From Tessaracoccus flavescens (lineage in GTDB: Bacteria; Actinomycetota; Actinomycetes; Propionibacteriales; Propionibacteriaceae), in NCBI RefSeq assembly GCF_001998865.1, contig NZ_CP019607.1, positions 3,348,001-3,412,000 on the forward strand: a stretch of 64,000 bases of DNA. Direction: 5' to 3'. Within the stretch, counting starts at the first letter, position 1. Every line of letters begins with the position of its first letter. Position numbers and translations under genes: made by a program. Positions 46,832 to 55,932 of the stretch are shown in pieces. The notes under the pieces are model-generated. The model saw nothing but the letters and a program-made list of their open reading frames with translations, ran no database searches and was not told where the DNA came from.

Positions 46832-48496
46832 ATGATGAGCAACGACGCTTACCTGGTCGGTCTCGACTTCGGCACGCTCTCGTGCCGGGCGGCAGTCGTC
46901 CGGGCCTCGGACGGTGAGGTCCTCGCGACCGCCGACGCCGAGTACCCGCACGCGGTGATGGACCGCAAGCTCAGCGCAGGCGACGGGCAGGAACTGCCGT
47001 CGGAGTTCGCGCTGCAGGTCGCAGGCGACTACCTGGAGGCCCTCGCCTCGGCCGTCCCGGAGGCGGTGCAGGCCGCCGGCATCGACGCGGCAGAGGTGAT
47101 CGGCCTCGGCATCGACTTCACGGCGTCCACCGTCGTCGCCGCGAAGGCCGACGGCACGCCGCTGAACGAGGTCGAGGGGTTCGCCGACCGGCCCCACGCC
47201 TACGTCAAGCTCTGGAAACACCACGGCGCCCACGAGCAGGCAAAGCGCATGGTCGAGGTCGCCGAACGGCGCGGCGAGACGTGGCTGGGCCGCTACGGCG
47301 GTGTCATCTCGTCCGAGCTCCTCGTGCCGAAGGTGCTCGAGACCCTCGAGGAGGACCGCGAGGTCTATGACGCCGCCGACGTCTACATCGACGCGGGGGA
47401 CTGGACCGTGTGGCAGCTCACTGGCGAGAAGACCTACGCCGCTGGACTTGCCGGCTACAAGCGGCTGTACCAGGACGGTGCGAACCTGTCCGAGGAGTAC
47501 CTCGCCGAGCTGAATCCCGACTTCGCCCGCGTCTTCGACAAGATGGAGGGTCCGGTCATCCCGCTCGGGGCGAAGGCGGGCGAGCTCAACGCCAAGGGTG
47601 CCGAGCTGACCGGCCTTCCCGAGGGCATCGCCGTCGCCGCCGCGAACATCGACGCACACGTCAATGCGCCGTCGGCGAAGGGTGTCGAGCCCGGACAGCT
47701 GGTGGCGGCGATGGGCACCTCGACCGCGATGGTGCTCAGCCATCCGGAACTCAAGGACGTGCCTGGAGCCTTCGGCGTCGTCGAGGGCGGTGTCGTCGAC
47801 GGGCAGTGGGGCTACGAGGTCGGCCAGACGGCCGTGGGTGACCTGTTCGCCTGGTTCGTGGACAACTGCGTCCCCGTCGAGTACTCCAAGGAGGCAGCCG
47901 ACCGCGGGGTCTCCGTGCACGAGGTGCTCGCGGAGAAGGCGGCGAAGCAGGCCGTGGGGGAGCACGGCCTCGTCGCGCTCGACTGGCACAACGGCAACCG
48001 CTCGGTGCTGATGGACCCCAACCTCAGCGGCCTGATCGTCGGCCTCACGCTGCACACGCCGCCGGAGAGCATCTACCGCGCCCTGATCGAGGCGACCGCC
48101 TTCGGGGTGCGGCGGATCGTGGAGGCCTTCACCTCCAACGGCATCGACGTGACTGAGTTCATCGCGGCGGGCGGGCTGATCAAGAACGCCTTCCTGATGC
48201 AGATCTACGCCGACGTCCTCGGCATGGACATCTGCATCGCGACGAACAAGGAGAACGGCGCGCTCGGCTCCGCCATCTTCGCGGCAACCGCCGCCGGCCA
48301 CTACGACTCCGTCGCCGAGGCCGCGGAGAAGATGGGCGACAAGCAGACTGCCGCCTACACGCCGGACGCGGACGCGTCGGCCCGATATGACCTGCTGTAC
48401 GAGCAGTACCTGGCGCTCCACGACCACTTCGGTCGTGGGGGTAGCGACGTCATGCACGTGCTCCGCAAGCTGCAGCGGGAGGCAAGGGGCAACTGA
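46832..48496 (+). CDS. Ribulokinase-like FGGY kinase (AraB family)
   Basis: The 554-residue kinase begins VGLDFGTLSCRAAVVRASDG, has GLGIDFTASTVVAAKADG near 91, ADRPHAYVKLWKHHGAH near 117, and VALDWHNGNRSVLMDPNLSG near 380, the AraB hallmark. The C-terminal AAGGLIKNAFLMQIYADVLG near 448 and ENGALGSAIFAATAAG near 474 are the FGGY signature and nucleotide region. AraB phosphorylates L- or D-ribulose and related ketopentoses. No araA or araD is in the window, so the pathway differs from standard L-arabinose catabolism or is completed elsewhere. ATG 46835 is an alternative start. Confidence 0.87.
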   Translation: MMSNDAYLVGLDFGTLSCRAAVVRASDGEVLATADAEYPHAVMDRKLSAGDGQELPSEFALQVAGDYLEALASAVPEAVQAAGIDAAEVIGLGIDFTASTVVAAKADGTPLNEVEGFADRPHAYVKLWKHHGAHEQAKRMVEVAERRGETWLGRYGGVISSELLVPKVLETLEEDREVYDAADVYIDAGDWTVWQLTGEKTYAAGLAGYKRLYQDGANLSEEYLAELNPDFARVFDKMEGPVIPLGAKAGELNAKGAELTGLPEGIAVAAANIDAHVNAPSAKGVEPGQLVAAMGTSTAMVLSHPELKDVPGAFGVVEGGVVDGQWGYEVGQTAVGDLFAWFVDNCVPVEYSKEAADRGVSVHEVLAEKAAKQAVGEHGLVALDWHNGNRSVLMDPNLSGLIVGLTLHTPPESIYRALIEATAFGVRRIVEAFTSNGIDVTEFIAAGGLIKNAFLMQIYADVLGMDICIATNKENGALGSAIFAATAAGHYDSVAEAAEKMGDKQTAAYTPDADASARYDLLYEQYLALHDHFGRGGSDVMHVLRKLQREARGN

Positions 48497-48508
48497 AGCT
48501 CCGCCCCG

Positions 48509-48548
48509 GTAGGGCCGCCGCAACTGTTGACGACGGCGGCGGCCCTAC
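48509..48548. terminator. Bidirectional hairpin between the sugar operon and DUF3054
   Basis: Perfect 13-base arms GTAGGGCCGCCGC (48509-48521) and GCGGCGGCCCTAC (48536-48548) lie 12 bases after the kinase stop and overlap the stop of the convergent DUF3054 gene. Confidence 0.75.
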
Positions 48549-48898
48549 GCCTGCCTCCTCCTGCGCACCAGCGAGGCGACGAGCCGCCAGCCGAACAGGG
48601 TGGCGGCAAGGAACAGTGTCGCGACGATGATGAACGGCACCTCCGCCGTGTCGCTGCTCGCCAGCCGCAGCGCCATCCCGCCAAGCAGGGTGACGAGCCA
48701 CACAATCACCGCTGCGCGCCGGCCGAGACCGTCGTCGCCGAGCAGCACCAGCACGAGCCACGCGGCCGCGCAGCCGACCAGGAACGGCCACGCCGTGATG
48801 AAGGTGCCGAGCACGGACTCGCCGTGCGACGCCCGCCCGACGGCGGCGAACACCACCACGAAGACGAGATCGATCAGGAACCAGCCGAGACGCACCAT
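48545..48898 (-). CDS. DUF3054 family membrane protein
   Basis: The 117-residue protein has four hydrophobic spans (FLIDLVFVVVFAAVGRAS, FITAWPFLVGCAAAWLVLVL, AAVIVWLVTLLGGMALRL, FIIVATLFLAATLFGWRL) and an Arg-rich end. The early D and the Gly-Arg-Ala-Ser-His after span one are DUF3054 features. Function unknown. ATG 48898 is chosen because translation from further upstream would add a stretch antisense to the prcB leader. Confidence 0.78.
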   Translation of the reverse strand: MVRLGWFLIDLVFVVVFAAVGRASHGESVLGTFITAWPFLVGCAAAWLVLVLLGDDGLGRRAAVIVWLVTLLGGMALRLASSDTAEVPFIIVATLFLAATLFGWRLVASLVRRRRQA

Positions 48899-48985
48899 GT
48901 CGGCCAGTCTAGGGATGCGCCGAGCCCCGTATCGCGCGGGACCTGCCGACATGAGGTCCGCGGCGTTCGACACTAGGATGGTCCG

Positions 48986-49771
48986 GTGACTTCGGCCAAC
49001 CCCTCCTTCGTGGATTACGTGAGATCCGTGTCGCCGGAAGCCCTTCCCGCGGCCCCGGCTGACGCCTTTCCCGCCGTGCACGGCACGACGATCGTCGCGG
49101 CACGCTATCGCGACGGCGTCGTCATGGCAGGCGACCGCCGCGCCACGATGGGCTCAGCCATCGCGATGCGCGACATCGAGAAGGTGTTTTCCGCCGACGA
49201 CCAGTCGATCATCGGCGTGGCGGGTGTCGCGGGCATCGCCATCGAGCTCGTGCGGCTGTTCCAGGTCGAACTGGAGCACTTCGAGAAGGTCGAGGGCGTC
49301 GGGCTCAGCTTCGACGGCAAGGCCAACCGGCTCGGCTCCCTGATCCGCGGCAACCTGGCGCAGGCCATGCAGGGCATGGCGGTGCTTCCGCTGTTCATCG
49401 GCTGGGACGAGCGCGCGGTGCGCGGCCGGATGTTCTCCTACGACGCCACCGGCGGCCGCTACGAGGAGCACGAGTTCTGCTCCGTCGGCTCCGGATCGGC
49501 GTTCGCCCGCGGCGCGCTGAAGAAGCTGTACGACCCCGAGGCCGACGAGCAGTCCGCCGTCGCCGCCCTGCTGCAGTCGCTCTACGACGCGGCCGACGAC
49601 GACTCGGCCACCTCCGGGCTCGACCTGACCCGTGGCATCTTCCCGCTCGTCATGCGGGCCAACGCAGACGGCGTCGCCCGTTGGTCCGAGCAGGGCGTGC
49701 GGGAGCTCGCCGAGCAGATCATCACCGCCCGCACCGGTCGCCCCGACGGTCCGAGGGGGTACGCGCTGTGA
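48986..49771 (+). CDS. prcB: 20S proteasome beta subunit
   Basis: The 261-residue precursor has a 33-residue propeptide ending in HG, with the catalytic Thr at position 34 ([13 protein letters not shown]). Counting from that Thr, Asp17 (AGDRR) and Lys33 (RDIEK) are exactly where the active site needs them, and SGSA follows near 170. It forms the proteolytic rings of the actinobacterial proteasome. TAGGAT sits six bases before GTG 48986, so it is probably leaderless. The stop overlaps prcA. The usual upstream pup and dop genes are absent. Confidence 0.96.
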   Translation: MTSANPSFVDYVRSVSPEALPAAPADAFPAVHGTTIVAARYRDGVVMAGDRRATMGSAIAMRDIEKVFSADDQSIIGVAGVAGIAIELVRLFQVELEHFEKVEGVGLSFDGKANRLGSLIRGNLAQAMQGMAVLPLFIGWDERAVRGRMFSYDATGGRYEEHEFCSVGSGSAFARGALKKLYDPEADEQSAVAALLQSLYDAADDDSATSGLDLTRGIFPLVMRANADGVARWSEQGVRELAEQIITARTGRPDGPRGYAL

Positions 49772-50424
49772 GCATGAACTTCTACGTCTCGCCCGAGCAG
49801 CAGATGCTCGACCGTGCCGAGTTCGCCCGCAAGGGCATCGCGCGCGGCCGGGCGGTCGCCGTCGTGCGCTACCGAGATGGGATCGCGTTGGTGGCCGACA
49901 ACCACTCCACGACGCTGAACAAGGTCGCCGAGATCTACGACCGGATCGGCTTCGCGGCGGTCGGCAGGTACAACGAGTTCGAGGCGCTGCGGATCGCGGG
50001 CATCCGGCATGCCGACCTGCGCGGCTACTCCTACGACCGGCGCGACGTCACCGGTCGCAGCCTCGCCGGCGCCTACTCGCAGCAGCTCGGTGGGGCGTTC
50101 GCCTCCGCAGTCGACAAGCCGTTCGAGGTGGAGCTGATCGTCGCCGAACTGGGGGAGAGCCCCGAGGGCGACCTGATCTACCGGATCAGCTACGACGGCG
50201 TGATCAGCGACGAGGACGACCTGGCGGTGATCGGCGGCGACGCGGAGCACACGGCCGCGCGCCTGCGCGACGGGTTCGACCCACAGGCCGAGCTCGCCAC
50301 CGTCGTGGAACGCGTCGGAAAGGCGCTGTCGTCACAGCAGCTCGAGGTCGCCGTCCTCGAACGCGGAACCGGCAGGAGGCGCACCTTCAGGCGCGTGCCT
50401 CGTCACGAGGTGACCCGTGGCTGA
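49768..50424 (+). CDS. prcA: 20S proteasome alpha subunit
   Basis: This 218-residue subunit forms the outer gating rings. It starts [20 protein letters not shown], matching the family's SPEQ N-terminal gating segment, and has [20 protein letters not shown] (about 27-46) and [17 protein letters not shown] near 55. GTG 49768 overlaps the prcB stop; ATG 49774 two codons later is an equally good start. The C-terminus is basic. In many relatives pafA follows; here tyrA does, overlapping by eight bases. Confidence 0.95.
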   Translation: MSMNFYVSPEQQMLDRAEFARKGIARGRAVAVVRYRDGIALVADNHSTTLNKVAEIYDRIGFAAVGRYNEFEALRIAGIRHADLRGYSYDRRDVTGRSLAGAYSQQLGGAFASAVDKPFEVELIVAELGESPEGDLIYRISYDGVISDEDDLAVIGGDAEHTAARLRDGFDPQAELATVVERVGKALSSQQLEVAVLERGTGRRRTFRRVPRHEVTRG

Positions 50425-51493
50425 CTCCGTCCTCGTCCTGGGAGCCGGCCTCGTCGGATCCTCACTCGGCCTCGCCCTCACCCGCGCAGGCTACGACGTG
50501 ATGCTCTGGGACATCGCCAGCTCGCACGCGCTGGTCGCCGCCAGCCTCGGCGCGGGCCGCGTCTCCGACGAGGAGACCGACGATCCCGACATCGTCGTGG
50601 TCGCCACCCCGCCGGATGTGATCCCCGGGCTGGTCGCCGAGGTGCTCGGCAAGTTTCCGGGGGCCGTGATCACCGACGTCGGCTCCGTCAAGGCACCCAT
50701 CCTCGAAGCCATCGACCGGCTGGCCCCTGAGCACCGCCGCTACGTCGGCTCACACCCGATGGCCGGTTCGCAGTTCACCGGGCCGTTGACCGCTTCCGGG
50801 GACCTGTTCCGCGACCGCACCTGGGTGGTCACGCCGGAGCCGGGCAACTCTCCGGAGGACATCGCCGTCATCGAACGGCTCGCCCGCGACGTCGGGGCGC
50901 GCGTGGTCACCATGCCGGCGTCAGAACACGACGAGGCCGTCGCCCAGGTCAGCCACCTGCCGCACCTGATGAGTATCCTGACCGCCTCGCATCTGCGTGA
51001 CGTGCCCCAGGGCAACCTGCGTCTCGCCGGGCAGGGCATCCGCGACGTGACCCGCATCGCAGGCTCCGACCCCGGACTCTGGCGCCAGATCCTCACCTCG
51101 AATGTGGCGGCGGTGCGGCACGAGCTGCTCGCCGTCGCCCAGGACCTCGCCCAGCTCATCGACTCGCTCGAGGACCCCGAGGCGCTTGAGAAGTTCCTCG
51201 GCATGGGCCAGGCAGGCGCCCTGTCGCTGGTCGGCAAGCACGGCCAGGAGCCGCTCGACATGCTCGACGTCACCGTCGAGATCCCCGACGAGCCGCGCGC
51301 CCTTTCGCGGCTGTTCGCAGACATCGGCGACGCGGGCTTCAACGTCGAGGACTTCGAACTCACCCACGACCCGGTCCGGGAGGTCGGCTACCTGTCGATC
51401 GCCGTCGAGCGGGACGTCGCGGAGAAGTTGCGCGCCAGCATCGTCGAGGGCGGCTGGCACGCCTGGGCAGCACACCGAGGAAGTAGGAAGTGA
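50417..51493 (+). CDS. tyrA: Prephenate dehydrogenase with ACT domain
   Basis: The 358-residue protein converts prephenate to 4-hydroxyphenylpyruvate with NAD(P). Rossmann loop VLVLGAGLVGSSLGLAL is at residues 5-21, GSVKAPILEAI near 92, and the catalytic His in YVGSHPMAGSQFTGP near 117. The C-terminal ACT domain (VTVEIPDEPRALSRLFADIG, about 286-305) suggests tyrosine feedback. GTG 50417 overlaps prcA by eight bases. tyrA before cmk and der is a common gram-positive order. Confidence 0.93.
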   Translation: MADSVLVLGAGLVGSSLGLALTRAGYDVMLWDIASSHALVAASLGAGRVSDEETDDPDIVVVATPPDVIPGLVAEVLGKFPGAVITDVGSVKAPILEAIDRLAPEHRRYVGSHPMAGSQFTGPLTASGDLFRDRTWVVTPEPGNSPEDIAVIERLARDVGARVVTMPASEHDEAVAQVSHLPHLMSILTASHLRDVPQGNLRLAGQGIRDVTRIAGSDPGLWRQILTSNVAAVRHELLAVAQDLAQLIDSLEDPEALEKFLGMGQAGALSLVGKHGQEPLDMLDVTVEIPDEPRALSRLFADIGDAGFNVEDFELTHDPVREVGYLSIAVERDVAEKLRASIVEGGWHAWAAHRGSRK

Positions 51494-51495
51494 CC

Positions 51496-52146
51496 ATGTC
51501 GCAGTTGTTCGCCATCGACGGGCCGAGCGGGTCGGGGAAGTCGACCACTGCGAAGCTCCTGGCCAGGCGGCTCGGGCTCGGCTACCTCGACACCGGCGCC
51601 ATGTACCGCGCGGCCACCATCGAGTACCTGCGGCAGTATCCCGACGGCGCCTCGCAGGAGGTCGTCGCCCAGCTCGTCGGCGACGCGGAGCTCACGTGTG
51701 AGACCTCGCCCAACGGGCCCCGCTTCGCCATCAACGGTCGGGACGTGACAGACGAGATCCGCGAGCCGCGCATCTCGGCCGCCGTCTCCGAGGTTGCGAC
51801 CAACCGGGAGGTGCGCCGTCTACTCACGGTGCGGATGCGTGTGATCATCGCCGAACACGACCGCAGAATCGTCGTCGAGGGGCGCGACATCACCACCGTC
51901 GTCGCGCCGGACGCCGACGTGCGGGTGCTGCTGATCGCCGACCCCGAGGCGCGGGTGGCGAGGCGCGCCGCCGAGGTCGAGGGAAAGGCGACCGCCGAGG
52001 AGGTCACCGACCAGGTGCTGCGGCGCGACCGTGACGACTCGACGGTTTCGAACTTCACCGTCGCGGCCGAGGGCGTCGTCGTGATCGACTCCACGTTCCT
52101 CAGCCCCGACCAGGTCGTCGACCGGATCGTCGAACTGGCCCGCTGA
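51496..52146 (+). CDS. cmk: Cytidylate kinase
   Basis: The 216-residue kinase phosphorylates CMP and dCMP. The P-loop is IDGPSGSGKSTTAKLLARRL (about 6-25), YLDTGAMYRAATIEYL lies near 31-46, and VVEGRDITTVVAPDADV near 125 includes the CMP-binding Arg-Asp. ATG 51496 follows the tyrA stop by two bases; GTG 51490 is an alternative overlapping it. The cmk-der pair is separated here by a minus-strand gene. Confidence 0.94.
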   Translation: MSQLFAIDGPSGSGKSTTAKLLARRLGLGYLDTGAMYRAATIEYLRQYPDGASQEVVAQLVGDAELTCETSPNGPRFAINGRDVTDEIREPRISAAVSEVATNREVRRLLTVRMRVIIAEHDRRIVVEGRDITTVVAPDADVRVLLIADPEARVARRAAEVEGKATAEEVTDQVLRRDRDDSTVSNFTVAAEGVVVIDSTFLSPDQVVDRIVELAR

Positions 52147-52161
52147 TCCGGCGGGTCGCGG

Positions 52162-52716
52162 TCAGCCGAACGCGATGTAGGCGGAGTTGCCGCCCTCCCA
52201 TTCGGCGAGCAGCGCAGGCGCCTCCGGGTTGACCGGCACGCCCTCCTCGAGCCGTCGGATCAGGGTCAGGTCGTCGGGGGCGACGGGCCCGCGTCGCTCG
52301 GCCTTCACCACGACGGTCGGCTCGCGCACCTCTACCAGCTGCTCTGCGGCATCGTAGACGTTGAGCGTGGCCTGGTCCTGTTCGCCTGCGAGGGCGCGCA
52401 GGTAGCAGCCGATCGCGACCGGGTCGTGGGTCGCGTCGTAGACCCAACGCTTCCCGAGCACGGAGTGCTCCATCGTCGTGATCAGGTAGGGCTCCGCATC
52501 CTTCAGGGGCTCGCCGCGGTAGGTGAAGGGCAGGTGGAACGTGTCGGAGCCGCGGGTGGCGAGGATGCCCTCGACGCCGACCTCACCCTCGGGGTCGTCG
52601 TAGCGGTAGCTGCCGACCTGCTGCACCGGGCCGGCGCCCCAGCCAAGCATGTCGAGGTAGTCGGTGACGATGGTGAGCTTGGTGGGCGAGAGGGTCGCCT
52701 GGTGCAGGATTGCCAT
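52162..52716 (-). CDS. Maltokinase N-terminal cap-like domain protein
   Basis: The 184-residue protein begins MAILHQATLSPTKLTIVTDY followed by a Trp-Gly segment, which is how the N-terminal cap domain of actinobacterial maltokinases (Pep2/Mak) starts, and runs on with GVEGILATRG near 49. The kinase domain is absent, so this is a stand-alone cap homologue of unknown role, a type I recall as a free-standing actinobacterial family. It lies opposite and between cmk and der. Confidence 0.74.
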   Translation of the reverse strand: MAILHQATLSPTKLTIVTDYLDMLGWGAGPVQQVGSYRYDDPEGEVGVEGILATRGSDTFHLPFTYRGEPLKDAEPYLITTMEHSVLGKRWVYDATHDPVAIGCYLRALAGEQDQATLNVYDAAEQLVEVREPTVVVKAERRGPVAPDDLTLIRRLEEGVPVNPEAPALLAEWEGGNSAYIAFG

Positions 52717-52837
52717 GCGCCGATCCTAGGGTCGGGTGGGCCGCTTCGTGCGGTGTCGGGGCAGAGCGCGTGTGAGGGGCGCCGCCCTTGGCCGGGCCGA
52801 TAGGATGAGTTGTCCGTCCTAGTACAAGGAGCCTCGC

Positions 52838-54169
52838 ATGACTGAGACAGTCAAGCCGATCGTCGCCGTCGTCGGCCGACCCAACGTCGGAAAGTCGACG
52901 CTGGTGAACCGCATCCTCGGCCGTCGCGAGGCCGTCGTGCAGGACACGCCCGGCGTGACCCGCGACCGCGTCAGCTACGACGCCAACTGGAACGGGCGCG
53001 AGTTCGTCGTCGTCGACACCGGAGGCTGGGTCTCGGACGCGAAGGGCATGGCCGCGCAGATCGCCGAACAGGCCGAGCTCGCCATCGCGACCGCAGACGC
53101 CGTCCTGTTCGTGGTCGACGCCACCGTCGGCACCCTCGACGAGGACGAGGCCGTCGTGCGGGTGCTGCGCAAGTCGAAGAAGCCGGTCGTGCTCGCCGCG
53201 AACAAGGTCGACGACCAGCGCCACGAGGCGATGGCCGCCACGATGTGGAACCTCGGGCTCGGCGAGCCCTATCCGGTCTCCGCCATGCACGGCCGCGGAT
53301 CGGGCGATCTGCTCGACGCGATCCTGGATGCGCTTCCCGAGGCGCCGCGCGAGGCCGAGGTCGAGGAGGCCGGGCCGCGGCGCGTGGCGATCGTCGGCAA
53401 GCCGAATGTCGGCAAGTCGTCCCTGCTGAACAAGCTGGCCGCCCAGCAGCGCGTCGTCGTCTCCGACATCTCCGGCACCACCGTCGATCCGGTCGACGAG
53501 ATCGTCGAGGTCGGTGGGCAGGTGTACCGCCTGATCGACACCGCTGGCATCCGCCGCCGGGTCAAGGAGGCAAGCGGCCACGAGTACTACGCCAGCCTGC
53601 GCACCCAGGCCGCCATCGAGCGCGCCGAGGTCTGCGTCATGGTGATCGACGCGTCCGAGCCGATCACCGACCAGGACCTGCGCATCCTGAACATGATCGA
53701 GGAGGCAGGCCGGGCGCTGGTCATCGCCTTCAACAAGTGGGACCTCACCGACGAGGAGCGTCGCCGCTACCTCGACCGCGAGATCGAGCGCGACCTGATC
53801 GCCTGGAAGTGGGCGCCCACCGTCAACATCTCGGCCCTCACGGGTCGCAACGTCGACAAGCTGAGCAAGGCCATCGAGGAGGCCGCGGCCGGTTGGGAGA
53901 CGCGCATCTCCACCGGGAAGCTCAACGCGTTCCTCGGCCGGCTCGCCGCGTCGCATCCGCACCCTGTGCGCGGCGGTAAGCAGCCGCGCATCCTGTTCGG
54001 CACGCAGGCGCACAGCTGCCCTCCCACCTTCGCGCTGTTCACCAGCGGCCAGATGGACGACACCTACAAGCGCTTCATCGAGCGCAGGCTGCGTGAGGAC
54101 TTCGGCTTCGTCGGCTCGCCGGTGCACGTCGAGATCCGCGCCCGCGCCAAGCGCGCCGACCGGAAGTAG
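52838..54169 (+). CDS. der: Ribosome-biogenesis GTPase Der (EngA)
   Basis: The 443-residue protein has two G domains. G1 boxes are [16 protein letters not shown] (residues 12-27) and [16 protein letters not shown] near 187; G3 boxes DTGGW and DTAGIRRR; G4 boxes NKVDD and NKWDLT. A C-terminal KH-like domain follows (about 360-443). Der supports 50S subunit assembly. AAGGAG sits before ATG 52838. The protein is intact and of family length. Confidence 0.96.
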   Translation: MTETVKPIVAVVGRPNVGKSTLVNRILGRREAVVQDTPGVTRDRVSYDANWNGREFVVVDTGGWVSDAKGMAAQIAEQAELAIATADAVLFVVDATVGTLDEDEAVVRVLRKSKKPVVLAANKVDDQRHEAMAATMWNLGLGEPYPVSAMHGRGSGDLLDAILDALPEAPREAEVEEAGPRRVAIVGKPNVGKSSLLNKLAAQQRVVVSDISGTTVDPVDEIVEVGGQVYRLIDTAGIRRRVKEASGHEYYASLRTQAAIERAEVCVMVIDASEPITDQDLRILNMIEEAGRALVIAFNKWDLTDEERRRYLDREIERDLIAWKWAPTVNISALTGRNVDKLSKAIEEAAAGWETRISTGKLNAFLGRLAASHPHPVRGGKQPRILFGTQAHSCPPTFALFTSGQMDDTYKRFIERRLREDFGFVGSPVHVEIRARAKRADRK

Positions 54170-54181
54170 GGCCCGGCGGAG

Positions 54182-55228
54182 ATGACTCTGGGTCTGTTCG
54201 TACCCGGGTTGCTCCTGCTCGCCGTTTTCGGGATCGGGGTCTGGCGCGAGTCGCGCCGGTTCGGGCTCGGACTGATCCTCTGCCTCGCCGTCGTCGAGTT
54301 GGCCGGGGCACTGACGATCACCATCGTCGACGCGATCTCGCGCAGCATCTCAGAGGAGGTCGGGGCCTCCGGGCTGCTGCTCGCCCTGATCCTGTTGGTG
54401 CTCGGCATCGCGGTGCTCGGGGTGTTCCTCATCGTCAACGCGTTCACGATGCGCCGCAAGGAGGGACTCGGGCTCTCGGTGCTGCTCTCCGCCGCGTTCG
54501 GAGTCTCGATCGTCGGCTACGTCGTCGGCGGGATCGTCGCGGCCTTCGGCAACAACACCGATGTCGTCTACTTCCTGATCCTGCTCGGCCTTCCTGCCGG
54601 GTATGTGGCGTTCCTGTTCGTCTCCTACCTGCTCTACTCGCAGCTGTACCAGTGGGGGACGCGACGGTTCGGTGGACCGGTGGACGCGGTCGTCGTCCTC
54701 GGGTCGGGCCTCGGCGGGGGAGAGCGGGTCACCCCTCTCCTCGCGGGCCGGCTGGAGAGCGGCCGGGCCGTCTTCGAGAAGTCGGTGGAGGCGGGCCGCT
54801 CGCCGATCCTGATCGTCTCCGGCGGGCAGGGCGCCGACGAGAAGGTTTCCGAGGCTGCGGCGATGTCGCGCTACCTCGTCGAGCAGAAGTTCCCCGCCGA
54901 CTGCCTGGTCCGCGAGGACCGCTCCACCGACACCGAGGAGAACCTTGCGAACTCGGCGGAGCTGATGCAGCGCTGGGGAGCCGAGGGCGAGGTCGCGGTG
55001 GCGACGAGCAACTACCACGCGTTCCGCTCCGCGGTGATCATGCGCAAGGCGGGCATCCCCGGCTACACGGTCGGCTGCCGCACGGCCAGGTACTACTGGC
55101 CGAGCGCGACGATCCGCGAGTTCGCCGCGATCCTGCTCGAGCACTCACGGATCAACCTGGTGCTGATTGTCCTGCTGTGCATCCCGTTGGGCATCAGCAT
55201 CGTGGGCAGGCTGGCTGGGGCGTTCTGA
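54182..55228 (+). CDS. DUF218 (YdcF-like) membrane protein
   Basis: The 348-residue protein has five or six N-terminal spans (e.g. LFVPGLLLLAVFGIGVWRES, VVELAGALTITIVDAI, LLALILLVLGIAVLGVFLI, FLILLGLPAGYVAFLFVSYL) and a DUF218 domain from about 170: VDAVVVLGSGLGGGERVTPL, SGGQGADEKVSEAAAMSRYL, and EDRSTDTEENLANSAELM near 242. A last span is at the C-terminus. The family is linked to cell-envelope metabolism (ElyC/SanA relatives), without a firm reaction. It follows der by 12 bases. Confidence 0.85.
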   Translation: MTLGLFVPGLLLLAVFGIGVWRESRRFGLGLILCLAVVELAGALTITIVDAISRSISEEVGASGLLLALILLVLGIAVLGVFLIVNAFTMRRKEGLGLSVLLSAAFGVSIVGYVVGGIVAAFGNNTDVVYFLILLGLPAGYVAFLFVSYLLYSQLYQWGTRRFGGPVDAVVVLGSGLGGGERVTPLLAGRLESGRAVFEKSVEAGRSPILIVSGGQGADEKVSEAAAMSRYLVEQKFPADCLVREDRSTDTEENLANSAELMQRWGAEGEVAVATSNYHAFRSAVIMRKAGIPGYTVGCRTARYYWPSATIREFAAILLEHSRINLVLIVLLCIPLGISIVGRLAGAF

Positions 55229-55233
55229 TCCCT

Positions 55234-55264
55234 GCCGCCCAGCCGTGTTTCGTTCGTGGGCGGC
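55234..55264. terminator. Bidirectional hairpin
   Basis: GCCGCCCA (55234-55241) pairs with TGGGCGGC (55257-55264) around a 15-base loop, between the convergent DUF218 gene and reductase pseudogene. Confidence 0.5.
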
Positions 55265-55826
55265 TCAGGTTCCCGGCGGGCCGTCCAGCACCGTCGGTCG
55301 GTACTCGAGCAGCTGCAGTCGGCCGTCGAGGGTCTGGAGCAACTCCAGCATCACGTCGGGGGAGCCGCGGTAGATGTTGTCGCGGCCCGTTGCGCCGGTG
55401 ATCACGGGGAAGACGACGACGTCGAAGCGGTCGGCCGGTCCCGCGACGAGCAGCGAGCGGCACAGGCTGAGGCTGCCCATCGTCCGCAGGGTGGCGCCCG
55501 ACTCCTTGAGCCGGGCGACCGACTGGTGCAGGTCGCCGTCGATGATCGTGGTGTTGGGCCAGCCGAGCGGGTCGGTGAGGGTCGAGGAGACGATGTACTT
55601 CTGGGCCGCGTTCAGCGACTCGGTTCCCGGTTCTCCCTGAGCGGCGAACTCGGCCATGATCCGGTAGGTGGTGGCGCCCATCGGGATGGGCCAGTCGCGC
55701 TTGGGGGTGCCCGTCGAGCCAGGCGAGGTATTCGGGGCCCTCGAGACCCCACCAGCCCGGCCAGCACTCCGCAGCGCCGTAGCCGTCAAGGGAGGTGATG
55801 GCGTCGACGAGCAGTTCTCCAGCGAT
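55265..55826 (-). pseudogene. Frameshifted dihydrofolate-reductase-family (RibD C-terminal-like) gene
   Basis: The 3' part encodes KRDWPIPMGATTYRIMAEFA and later FDVVVFPVITGATGRDNIYR, typical of the RibD-C/DHFR-like family. The expected N-terminus (VDAITSLDGYGAAE, then GWWGLEGPEYLAWLDG) is present just upstream but in another frame. The two join at the G-run 55703-55707 with a one-base indel. Unless this is a sequencing error, the gene is broken. With the indel reversed the protein would be about 185 residues and intact. No good start codon is visible: the frame opens at 55826 without an ATG/GTG. Confidence 0.68.
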
Positions 55827-55932
55827 GCCTCGACGCTACGCCCGCAGGTCGGGTCGATCCAGAGGGTGATCCGGATCCGCGGTGTCGGCGTGGCGATAGG
55901 TTTGGGTGGAGATCCCGAGCCGAGGAGTTGCA

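Noticed and set aside
41313..48496. Naming the operon as an L-arabinose operon
   Set aside because: araA and araD are absent, and an RpiB-like isomerase is not part of that pathway. AraL/AraM/AraB resemblance alone is not enough.
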